A DNA stretch of 64,000 nt, from NCBI GenBank assembly GCA_963921195.1, contig OY992536.1:104124778-104188777 (forward strand), written 5' to 3'. Position numbers and translations under genes: made by a program. The notes beneath the pieces were generated by a model that worked only from the letters and a program-made list of their open reading frames with translations, was not told the origin of the DNA and ran no database searches. Below, one piece after another: positions 55,209-64,000 of the stretch. How positions within the stretch are numbered: the stretch's first letter is position 1; each line of letters begins with the position of its first letter. Origin of the DNA: Pegoplata infirma. Lineage: Eukaryota > Arthropoda > Insecta > Diptera > Anthomyiidae.

Positions 55209-58134
55209 CCCAGGCAAAAACTGCCAACCGTTCCAAAGAACAAGTCTCGGCAAAGCACTTTATTTTTTGTGTAGAAGGTAGTATGAATTCGAAAAAGTGC
55301 TTTGCAAGCGCTTTGCCAGTGTTTTTCTATTTAAATCCGTTCAAAGTATACATTTTTTATTAAAATTTATTAATTTTCGTACAAATTGGAATGTTTAGTA
55401 TTTCCCTGCAGGATAAGTGGCCGGTCCTTGATAGTTCTCGTCAGTGGCGTATACAGGGGGGGGGGGGCCCGGGGGCCCGGGCCCCCCCCGAAATAATTTC
55501 ACAAATTTCAGGATTTGGTATCAAATAACAAGTACAATATTAAAAAACTTCTTAAGCAAAATTGAAAAACATTAAGAATCGAAAACTTTTTGAAGAAAAC
55601 TGAAAATTTTTCTGTTAAAAAAATCTCAAAATCTGAAAATTTTTTCTTAGAAATTGAAACTTTTCAACTTAAGACTCTAATGAAATAACCTGAAGTTTTA
55701 TGTACATAAAAAATGGACCTAATTGTGAGTAAAATGTAGTCAAATCTTCAAATGCGACTTTGTCTTTTAGAAAAATGTATCAGAACGAGACTATTTCTTA
55801 AAACAAAAATTTCTCAGAATCTGAGACTTTTTCTATAAAAAATTCCCATATCTGAGGCTTTTTTATATGAAAAAAGTTTTAGAATCTGAGAACTTTATAT
55901 AGGAATAATGTCTCTGAATCTGAAAAATGTCTCAAAATCTGAGATTTTTTTTTTTAATATTCTTAGAATCTGAGGCTTTTCTACATGAAAAATGTATTTG
56001 AATCTGAGAACTTCTTTCTATAGGAATAATGTCTCTGAATCTGAGAATTTTTCTTTCAATCTAGGAAAATGTCTCCGAATCAACGAATTTTTCTTAAGGA
56101 AAATTATCTCAAAATCTAAGATTTTGTGTATAGGAAAAATGTCTCAGAGACACAAGCTAAGACTTTTTGTATAGAAAAATGTTCAAAATCTGATACTTTT
56201 TCTATTGCAAAAATATATTTTTCTATAAGACTAATGTCTTAGAATCTGAGTATTTTTCTATGGGAAAAATATTTCAGAATCTGAGATTTTTCTTTAGGAA
56301 AAATGTCTCAGAATCTAAGGATTTTTCCATATGAAAAATGTTTCAGAATCTGATAATTTCCTATAGGCAAAATGCCTCAGAATCTGAGACTTGTTCTATA
56401 GGAAAAAGTCTAAGAATTTGAGACTTTTTCCACAGGAAAAGTGTTTAAGCATCTGAGACTTTTTCGATAGGAAAAACGTCTCAGAATCTAAGAAATTTTT
56501 TGTAGAAAAAATTTCTGAGAATCTGAGACATTTTCTATAGGAAAAATGTCGAAGAATCTGAGACTTTTTCTATAAGAAAAATGTCAAAGAATCTGAGACA
56601 TTTTCTATAGGAAAAATGTCGAAGAATCTGAGACTTTTTCTATAAGAAAAATGTCAAAGAATCTGAGACGTTTTCTATAAGAATCTGAGACTTTCTATAG
56701 GAAAAATTTCTCAGAATTAAAAAACTTTTTCTAAAGGAAAAATGTCTAAGAATCTGAGACTTTTTCTGTAGGAAAAATGTCTATGAATCTTAGACTTTAT
56801 TATAGGAAAATTTTCTCAGAATCCGAGAGTTTTTCTTTAGGAAAAAGGTTTTAGAATATAAGATTTTTTTTATACTGTTTTTTTTTTTGAAAAGGTCTCA
56901 GAATCTGAATTATTTTTCTTATAGAAAATGTGAATATTTTCTCAGAATCTCAAACTTTTTGTGTAGAATGTTTCAGAATCTGAGAAAATGTGCTATACTA
57001 GAAATATCTCAGATTCTGGGAAAATGTCTTACAATCGGAGTCGTTTCTTTTGGAAAAGTATTTTATGAATATGTTTATAGAATCATTTTCTAAAGTGACT
57101 TTTTCCCGAGAAACGTTTTCCATTGGAAATATGATGTAAGAGTCTTTGACCTTTTCTATAACAAAAACTGTCTTAACTGGAAATTGTCATAGAATCTTAG
57201 ACTTTTCTTTGAAAAAAGAAATCTGATAATCTTCTTTGTAAAAATGTATTAGCATCTGATACAATTCACACTTTAAAAAAAGGCTTAAAATATAAAAATT
57301 TTAAAATATAAAAATAATGTCATTTTTTCCCCCAACAGTTTTAAACTTACACAAAAATTAAGATTTTGATTGAGTTACATTCAGTTCAAGGAAAAAACCG
57401 AGAAAAATTCTAAAACATGTGCTGTAATGTAAATTTTTTGTAAAAAAAAAAATTTAAAAATTGTTGGGCCCCCACCGAAATAAAATCCTGGATACGCCCC
57501 TGGTTCTCGTGATGTGTCACTTAGACACAATGACCTACATATTTCAAACTTGGCACCTTTTATATAAAAACTCCTGTTTCTTTCGTGAGGAAGTGTCTTA
57601 AACTCCGGATACATCACATATGAAATGTCACTGGGCCTATCCCTTTGGAACACTACCCGATTCGGTTGAATACACCACTTTTTTTCGGGACTTTTCCAAA
57701 AATTTTCCTAGAAGCATTTTTAATAAATTTTTTATTCCAAAACGCAAAGAAAACTGCAAACAAATTTTTTCCGGGACTTAGAAAATATTTCAAAGTTTGT
57801 CCAAAATTTTTTTATCCTAATAAATTAGTCAATAAATTTTTTATCCTAATTTAATAAATTTCTTTATTCAAATAAACATCAAAAAGAGTTGTGTCTTATG
57901 GACTTATACAATTTTGATACGTCCCATTTTTTTGTTCTAAAAGTGCTATAATAGTACCATATTTTTGGTTTTTAAAGCGCTTTCAAAGCGCTTTAAAATA
58001 GCAACGGCATACCGTTTACCGTGGTTATCATTTTGGACGCTGGGGAAGTGCCAAACTGTGATGCTTTCCCAGCACACAAGAGACCATAAGAGGTACTTTG
58101 CCAGCGCTTTCCCGTTCGTATTTTTCTGCCTGGG
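55209..58134. mobile_element. CCCAGGCA-type element, non-autonomous copy
   Basis: The left end CCCAGGCAAAAACTGCCAAC and the right end TCGTATTTTTCTGCCTGGG, flanked by TA (55207-55208 and 58135-58136). The left subterminal TGCCAACCGTTCCAAA is nearly identical to the element at 10807. Right subterminal GCTTTCCCAGCACAC and GCGCTTTCCCG motifs are shared too. There is no transposase. About 865 bp is its own sequence; the rest is a nested hAT. 57660-57850 contains a copy of the AACGCAAAGAAAACTGCAAA dispersed repeat. Confidence 0.85.
55442..57502. mobile_element. hAT element filled with 35-bp dyad repeats
   Basis: The left end CAGTGGCGTATACAGGGGGG and the right end GGATACGCCCCTG, with a perfect 8-bp TSD, GTTCTCGT (55434-55441 and 57503-57510). 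CAGTGGCGTA with a G-run is a familiar arthropod hAT terminus. 55460-55490 is an extreme G/C block with GGGCCCGGGCCC. The interior (55560-57260) is about 45 diverged units of AATCTGAGACTTTTTCTATAG-GAAAAATGTC, the same unit as the satellite at 38690. No transposase ORF. The minus-strand frame at 57381-57653 only reads through the terminus. Confidence 0.92.
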
Positions 58135-58298
58135 TAATTATATTAATTAAATAGTTAATTAATATTAAATTTAAAAACAATTAAAATGTTAATTAAAAAA
58201 AGCGAAAACTTTAATTAAACAATTAATTATATTAATTAAAAATTTAATTGGTAAATTAAATAACAATTAAAATAAAATATACGATATTATTTTCTGTG
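58135..58298. repeat. AT-rich element end, second copy
   Basis: ATTATATTAATTAAATAGTT, a duplicated block and ACGATATTATTTTCTGTG, followed by TA, match 51390-51504. The CCCAGGCA element at 55209 inserted into or beside it. Confidence 0.55.
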
Positions 58299-59077
58299 TA
58301 CCTTAGGATGGACTGTTTTTACATCACATTTCTCTCCAATGCACACTGGGCCGTGATGGTACTTTTTTTTGCCAAAACTAAAAAAAAATATTAAATTAAA
58401 AAGGTGAATGCACTATTGCAATATGTATAACTTGCTGCACCTTGTCTGTGTTTTTTTGTAAAAATAGGTACAGCCATTCTCTAGGAATGATCAATCAAAA
58501 AGAAAATATAGGTATATGCTTAAATCTCCATATACCGTAATCAAAAAAGCTAACAAATTTATACATTATTAAGGCGAGACCTTGTTTTTTTTTTTTGTTA
58601 ATTTATTTGACAAAAGGAAGTTCAACTTGTAAATGGGTATGGACATTTGTTTTGCCCTATTTTTTGATGGTTTTTTGGTTTTTTTATTTAAATTTTGAAA
58701 AATTGTTCCATTTCAAATAGTTTTTCAAAAATGTTCCGCAACATAATCCAAAACTTTGGACGCCAAAATGTTCGTTAGTTTACTAGCTTTTAAACTGACC
58801 TGCCGGCCCGGGAGATGAAGAAATATAAAGTTGTTAAAATTAGCCTTTTTTACTTGAATTTAATTAATTTTATAAATAAACAACTGTTAAGTGTTTCCGT
58901 TTAAGTTTTTCTATATTAATACCGGATAAAATGAAACCCGGTTACAGAAAATTCCGAATACAAAAACAATAACCGGTTACGATAAAACCCGGTTACACGA
59001 AAAATAGTTTTTTTGTTGTATTAAAATTGGTTTTCAATATATTAAAAAAAAAAACGAAATACCCGGTTAGGCGGTCC

Positions 59078-59830
59078 AGACAGTTTTTTGAAAGAGTTTG
59101 GAACTTTTGATAAGGATGAGTTTAAAAAAGGGGGTTTTCAAAAAAAATTGTTTATTTTATTTTTAATTTTTCGTATTTCAATTCTATTTGTGTAAACGGG
59201 AGCAAGCGGGCAAGTTTTTTGTAAAGTAGGGATAAAAAAGGATAATTCTGGCCCAGACAGTTGTTTGAAAGGGTGTGGAACTTTCTATAACGATGAGTTT
59301 TTAAAAGGGGGTTTCAAAAAAAAAATAAAAAAAAAAAAAATTCGATTTTTTTTTATAAATTTTATTTCAATTCCATTTTTGAAAACGGGCACAATCGGAC
59401 AACCTTTTTGGAAAGTGTGGATAGAAAGGATAATTCTGGTCAAGACAGTTTTTTAAAAAGGCGTGGAACTTTTGATGAGTTTAAAAAAGGGGGTTTCCAC
59501 AAAATTTTTTTTTTCAATTTTTGGTATTTCAATTCCATATGTGTAAACGGGCACAAGCGAGCATTTTTTTTTTAAGTAGTGATGAAAAGGATAATTCTTG
59601 CCCAGACAGTTTTTTAAAAGGGCGTGGAACTTTTGATAACGATGAGTACAAATAGGGGGTTTTCAAAAAAATAAAATATTTTGTCCAATTTTTTATAAAC
59701 TCTTTTTTCAATTCAAATTTTGAAAAAAGAGCACAAGCGGGCAAGTTTTTTGTAAAGTGGTGATAAAAAGGATAATTCTCACCAAGAAAGTTTTTTTTAA
59801 AGTTCGTGGAACTTTATTGAAAATTAAGTG
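59078..59830. repeat. 180-bp tandem repeat, five copies
   Basis: Copies start at about 59078, 59255, 59443, 59604 and 59784, with spacings of 161-188 bp. Shared words are AGACAGTTTTTTGAAAG, GTGGAACTTTTGAT, GGGGGTTTTCAAAAAA, AAACGGGCACAAGCGGGCAA and AAAAGGATAATTCT. The last copy is partial. Confidence 0.9.
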
Positions 59831-59904
59831 TCCACCCTGAAATAGTTTTCTTGTAGGTCGGAATTCCAAAAAGTTTCAAGGTACTTATTTAATTTCCTAA
59901 TATA

Positions 59905-60037
59905 GTCACGTGATTTAAATGAAAATCACACTATAATCACGTTATTTAAATGAAAATCACTAATGCTCACGCGTGAATCACGTTGTTTTTTGAGTCACGC
60001 AAATCACGGGACCAGAGACCATCTCCAATTAAACTAC
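59905..60037. mobile_element. Fragment of the CGTGAGTG hAT MITE
   Basis: TCACGTGATTTAAATGAAAA (partly duplicated), TCACGCGTGAATCACG and GACCAGAGACCATCTC match the last 80 bp of the element at 13120-13533. The left TIR is missing. Confidence 0.8.
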
Positions 60038-60299
60038 ATAAACAAAAGACAAGTGTCTCTTCATTAGTTTCATCCATAACATCAGTAAATTTTATTAAAA
60101 ATGAAGTGTCCACCCTGAAATAGTTTTCTTGTTGGTCCGATTCCGAAAACTTTCAAGGGACTTATTTATTACCCTAATATAGGCTTATATTCTGAATTTC
60201 AAAAAAATCGGTTAACATTTACGACCTGTAGAAACTTTTGGCCAAAAAACCTACCATCTCGGCCCAGTGTGCAATGCATTATACCATACCATAATACCA

Positions 60300-60602
60300 T
60301 ACAGTAAGATTGGTCGTACTGCAGAAGGATTTCAAAAATAAAACTAATTGACCGATTAAAAAAACATTAGCCATCTGACGGGGAGAATTATTCGTTTTGT
60401 AGCTTAATCGCTTAAATCAGTTCAGTATTATCTCCAAAAACAGAATTTTAACAGGCAGACAGACGGACATCGCTAGATCAACTTGAAATCTATCTGGGGT
60501 AATGAACACATATAATTTGGATCCTAGACCAATATTTCGATTTTGTACGGAATAAGAAACTTATAATTATATGCCCTCTATTACTAGAGTCGAGGGTATA
60601 CA
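60300..60602 (-). mobile_element. HINE 5' portion, minus strand
   Basis: CAGACAGACGGACATCGCTA, GATCCTAGACCAATATTTCG and the 5' end TTACTAGAGTCGAGGGTATA identify the conserved block. The GTCY run is reduced to three or four units. The 3' end is not seen. 60603-60985 holds AT-rich sequence with nothing recognised apart from GGTGGGTATCGCGTAGTCGG, which is vaguely tRNA-like. Confidence 0.75.
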
Positions 60603-60985
60603 AATGAAAAACAGAACAAGTTCGTGAAAATTATACTAAAATCAAAAAAAAAAAAAAAACAGGATAGCGTGGTGGGTATCGCGTAGTCGGTACAGCCAAG
60701 TCTTCCAACAAGGAAAGTTTCCCTAGTGTCACCCTCCGATCTTCATGGAATTAACTATATTTTGTAGAGTACAAAAAAATAAAGGTATTTTTTTATCGGT
60801 CCAAGTTCATACTTATGGGTTGAAAAATGATAAGCGACTAATCGTGCTCGGAAGGGCCCACTCAAAATACTTATTTTGTGTTTATTCTTTTTAAATTGTA
60901 GAGGGAGTTCATTATTTGTATAAGGGCATGGGGAAACCCCTACCAAAATTCAGTCGTATTTTAATAAGGAAACTAATGTTTGACT

Positions 60986-63160
60986 TGCTACTTTTTTCCT
61001 ACTGGGTCCTTATAAAACAGTAATAACAACAACACTTTACCGACGACAACAACAACAACTTTGGAAAAAATTGTAAAAAATGCGAAAAAATTGTTGGTGA
61101 ACTTTTTTTTTTAGAAACTTTACCACCCCAAAGGAAATAAAAGAGCCCATGAAATAGAAGGAGGGGGGTTTTGGTTGAAAAAAAGGACGGTTATTTTGAA
61201 GGGAAAAGAGGAAAGAGAAAAAAAGGTTAGTGTTCAATGACGTATATATATATTGTTGTTATTTTTGTTGGGTTGATTGTCAGACAAAGCTTGTTTTGAA
61301 TACCGGTTATAGAGGGCGTTATATTTTTGGGGAGGTTTATATAAAAAAAAAAAATTTTTGAAATAAAAACGGAAAAAATATAGAAAAAACTGACAACAAA
61401 AAAATGGTAAACGAAAAGTAATGTTGGGAATGAATAAGATGTTAGTGCAATTTTTTATTTTGTTATGCTTTGTTTAGGGAGTAGAAAGAGAGAGGGGGAC
61501 GTTGTAGGTTTACTAGCATGAAGAGCTGGTGGCAGAGGATGATAATGATGATGATGAGGGAGATAATAATGAAGATAATATTTATATTGGTTAGAGATTG
61601 TTGCAGTTGGTAAAATAACTGATGATGATTATGGTATTTTTATATTTGCCTGTTTTCGAATCAGTCTGTATGTCTGTCCTTCTGTCTATTTTGTTTGTTG
61701 TCTGTTGCTTTTTTTTAAACCAAATACAAAAATACAACAAAAAAATGCTGCTAACATTTAACTGTTACTGCTGCTATTGCCCAACCTGCTGCTGCTACTG
61801 CTGCTTTTGAGGGCTGCTACTAACCAACTACTACTTTCTACTCATCATCATGATGATGATGAAGTTGATGACGTTGCTGCGTCTACTTTTTTTTCTGTTT
61901 TTTAGCATTTTTTTCTGTTCTTTTTTTTTTGGCCCCCCCAAAAAAATATATATTGTTTCAGATTTTTTTCCAACATCCAGCTTTTAGTTGAGTTTTTACA
62001 TTGGTGACGGATCGTGCTGCTTGCCAAGTGTTGCTCGCGTAAACGCTCGCTCTATATATATAAAGAAAAAGTAAAGGAACAAAAAAAAAAATAAATTGAA
62101 CCGTGACTACACTAACAAATTAATACAAGAAGATGATGTAAACAAAAAAAATATTTTATTGTTATTTTTTTTTTATATATAGAATTAACATCCAACAAAA
62201 AAAAACACTTTGAATTTATTATAATATTAATAAAATCTTATATTTGTTAAGTGATTACAACACGTTTGACCTTTTAAAGAAAATATTTTTTTTTTTTTTT
62301 GAAAAACAAACGGCTGAATAACTAATTTCCGTTTCCTCACGTGTTGTAAATGTGTGTGTGCGTTTAATCTTCGATTGTAAATAAATTTTTTTAAAACAAT
62401 ATAATAAAAACGCGCGCTTCGCGTTTAACGTCCTGCTACTACTAGTGCTACTACTATTAAGTGTTCCTTACAAGGAAATCGTTGTCGTCTAAATCGTCGT
62501 GAATTAAAACAAAAAAAATCAGAAAAAAAGGATATAAAGTATATATTGTGTACATTTCGCTTTTCTTATACAACGTGTGTGTTTTTCTTTTCTCGTTTTG
62601 TTTGGCTGGCTGGCTGGCTGACTGGCTGCATATCCTTTTTGTTGTATATCTATAAAAAAAAATTTCTTTTCTTGTTTTCACATCCTTACAAAGCTAATTC
62701 TTCATCATTGAATATGTGTGAGTGTGTGTGTGTAAGTTTTGTTACTTTAGTGTCTGGTGTATATGAGTGTTTGTGTAAATGGTCTCGTATGTTTTCTTAA
62801 CATTTGTTTTTACGCGATTTCTTTTATTTGCTCTTTCTTAAAGTAATCTTTTTTTTTTTGTATTACTATTACATATGTTTGTTTTTGTTAGTGTTTGTAT
62901 GGTGTCTGTGTAAATTGGTTGCATTTTTTCAAAACAGCTGATTAAATTCGATTGTTTAGTAATAGTTTTTTTAATGTATCATAATTGTTTTTATTACAAG
63001 GAATCTATAGCATCTAATACTTTTAATGCAAAAAAACATAAACATTGCATACTTTTGGGGTTTTACTTAGCATAAAAATCATTGCATACTTTAAGGGTTT
63101 GAAACGCTTAAGTAACAGATGCATATTTTCCGTTATTGATTTGTATTTTGGAAATGTTAG
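60986..63160. other. Microsatellite-rich island, no gene recognised
   Basis: Contains GATGATGAT runs (61538-61556, 61846-61865), TGCTGCTGC (61788-61804), GGCTGGCTGGCTGGCTG (62604-62622) and TG runs (62716-62732). No TE ends. 61975-62060 is less AT-rich (GTGACGGATCGTGCTGCTTG, GTTGCTCGCGTAAACGCTCG) and is followed by TATATATATAAAG. A second pocket, CGCGCGCTTCGCGTTTAACG, is at 62411. These could belong to a host promoter or 5' UTR, but no start codon with a credible ORF follows, so I make no gene call. Confidence 0.4.
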
Positions 63161-63162
63161 TC

Positions 63163-64000
63163 TTAGGTTAGGTTAGGTTAGGTTGTAAGTGGCTGCTGAC
63201 GTTTTACGTCAACACACGTAGACTCTGAGGTCCATTGTGATACCACGGGATCGTAATAGGTTTCCCTACTAGTCCCTGTCGTTAAACCAGTTTGAGCTTC
63301 TTATGAAACTCCTTAGATGTTGAATTTTGACATCCGACAAATCTGAAAGATCGTACAGCTCCCTAGATCCCAGTGAAGCAAGTCGCTGACCAGAAAGTGC
63401 CGGGCAATGGCAAATAAAGTGTTCGATAGTTTCCAACTCCTCTTCATCCATGCAACTTCGGCAAAAGTCATTCGACGGCACATTTAACCGCTCTGCGTGC
63501 TTCCCTATAAGACAGTGTCCGGTAATTATAGAAACCACCGTTGAAATCTCTCCTCTTGGAAGCGATATCAGCTCACTTGTGCGCCCCTGATTAAGAGAAG
63601 GCCAAATCAGTCGTGTTGTCTCACACGTCCATCCATTTGCCCATCTTTGATTAGTCTCCGTCGCAGAACAAAGCCGTAGGTTTTGCTTGCAAGTTTCTAG
63701 AGGCGTACCAACACATTCCAATTCTGTTGGAACCTGTAAGGTAGTTCCTAGTCTTGCAAGCTCATCGGCTTTGCAATTCCCTGGAATGTCTCTGTGCCCT
63801 GGGACCCATATGAGTCGTATGTTAAACTGCTTGGCCATCTCATTTAAAGACGTGCGGCAGTTAAGGGCAGATCTTGTTTTCAGAAACATTGAATCCAGGG
63901 ACTTGACCGCGGCTTGACTGTCAGTATAGATGTTGACTGCGGTTGTAGACAAGACATTGCAGCTCAACCAGTCAGCCACTTCTTTTATTGCCAGCATCTC
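63163..64000 (-). mobile_element. LINE 3' end, running off the right edge
   Basis: On the minus strand the ORF (below) is followed by an 80-bp 3' UTR with GTGGTATCACAATGGACCTC and a tail of four CCTAA units (63163-63184). The same organisation is seen at 7456, and the 32.8-kb fragment is a truncated member. The 5' part lies outside the window, so completeness is unknown. Confidence 0.9.
63269..64000 (-). CDS. LINE ORF2 C-terminus: RNase H and zinc knuckle (partial)
   Basis: An open frame without stops runs in from the right edge and ends at a stop at 63269-63271. An RNase H domain is visible. A glutamate codon at 63998-64000 fits the catalytic Glu of the EMLAI motif. YTDSQA supplies an Asp (residue 26 counted from the next codon), and WVPGHRDIPGNCKADELA supplies the His (68) and Asp (78). 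RNase H removes RNA from the RNA-DNA hybrid made during retrotransposition. Residues 159-178 form a C-x2-C-x10-H-x4-C zinc-knuckle-like motif (CRSC...EHFICHC). The frame ends with IRSSNWFNDRD. RNase H after RT is typical of the I/R1/LOA-type LINEs. The open frame contrasts with the broken copies at 7.6 and 32.8 kb, so this insertion may be young. Confidence 0.92.
   Translation of the reverse strand, partial: EMLAIKEVADWLSCNVLSTTAVNIYTDSQAAVKSLDSMFLKTRSALNCRTSLNEMAKQFNIRLIWVPGHRDIPGNCKADELARLGTTLQVPTELECVGTPLETCKQNLRLCSATETNQRWANGWTCETTRLIWPSLNQGRTSELISLPRGEISTVVSIITGHCLIGKHAERLNVPSNDFCRSCMDEEELETIEHFICHCPALSGQRLASLGSRELYDLSDLSDVKIQHLRSFIRSSNWFNDRD

Larger units (their letters stand above)
58340..60273. 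mobile_element. TIR element with 180-bp tandem repeats
   Basis: TGCACACTGGGCCGTGATGG on the left is mirrored by ATCTCGGCCCAGTGTGCA on the right, continuing through TTTTTTTTGCCAAAA. TGCA at both ends may be a 4-bp TSD or part of the TIR. The interior has AACCCGGTTA motifs (58935-59070), five 180-bp repeats, and a direct duplication of AAGTGTCCACCCTGAAATAG (59824 and 60105) around a hAT fragment. No ORF. Confidence 0.72.

Noticed and set aside
57381..57653. Frame containing a GAYPGFYFGGG peptide
   Set aside because: This peptide is a reading of the hAT terminal inverted repeat and is often mis-annotated as a gene.
61622..61810. Cys-rich small protein frame
   Set aside because: The CYCCY pattern comes from a TGC/TAC trinucleotide run. 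There is no signal of conservation or a transcript.
63163..63184. Insect telomeric repeat (TTAGG)n
   Set aside because: Only about four units, placed exactly at the 3' end of a LINE, with a matching case at 7456. It is an element tail, not a telomere.
1..64000. Endogenous viral or LTR-retroelement sequences
   Set aside because: I saw no gag, protease, integrase or envelope-type motifs, no long direct terminal repeats and no primer-binding-site arrangement.

Overview
The window looks like intergenic or deep intronic DNA of a higher dipteran fly, and I would guess a calyptrate (blowfly, flesh-fly or house-fly relative). The reasons are very high A+T, small arthropod-type transposable elements (TEs), and repeated copies of a DINE-1/HINE-type (Helentron-associated) element with the 5' end TATACCCTCCAC, a (GTCY)n microsatellite and a 3' end TTACTTGTTTT. 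That element class is well known from Drosophila and other flies. I find no intact host protein-coding gene, no functional tRNA or rRNA gene and no CRISPR array. Nearly everything that can be explained is TE or satellite. The only coding sequence is transposon-derived: two LINE copies, one LINE fragment, and a broken Tnp2/EnSpm-like transposase.

Layout: 1-5.2 kb is a 4.7-kb inverted-terminal-repeat (TIR) element sitting in a 21-bp minisatellite; it carries a 146-bp tandem repeat, a 1.26-kb array of a 16-bp unit and a small hAT element. 7.4-9.3 kb is a 5'-truncated LINE with an 11-bp target-site duplication (TSD). 9.8-15.8 kb is a nest in which at least five insertion layers can be resolved from TSDs (hAT > HINE > CCCAGGCA/Tnp2 element > hAT > two small hATs). 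16.4-22.4 kb holds a TA-flanked MITE, foldback repeats and decayed dyad repeats. 23.8-25.1 kb is a hAT with SINEs inside; 25.1-25.9 kb is two HINEs head to tail. 26.1-29.8 kb is a large inverted duplication whose right arm keeps the empty sites of two insertions in the left arm. 31.1-32.0 kb is a complete HINE, 32.8-33.1 kb a dead LINE fragment, and 33.3-37 kb foldback repeats plus a hAT. 37.9-45.6 kb is a TA-flanked element containing another TA-flanked element, which contains a 3.9-kb satellite of a 35-bp unit made of two dyads. 45.8-51.4 kb is a second deep nest (foldbacks, HINEs, a 9-bp-TSD element and a GC-rich palindromic MITE). 54.1-60.6 kb holds more foldback, CCCAGGCA, hAT and HINE copies. 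63.2 kb to the right edge is a LINE 3' end with an open RNase H/zinc-knuckle reading frame.

Islands without recognisable TE (about 5.2-6.9, 21.2-22.4, 30.3-31.1, 37.1-37.8, 51.6-53.3 and 61.0-63.1 kb) hold microsatellites and purine-rich tracts and may be the original host sequence.

Three themes stand out. Many of the TIR elements are filled with repeats of their own terminal motif. The 35-bp double-dyad unit occurs both as scattered copies inside a hAT element and as a long satellite. Mutual insertion is dense enough for the TSDs to give a relative chronology.
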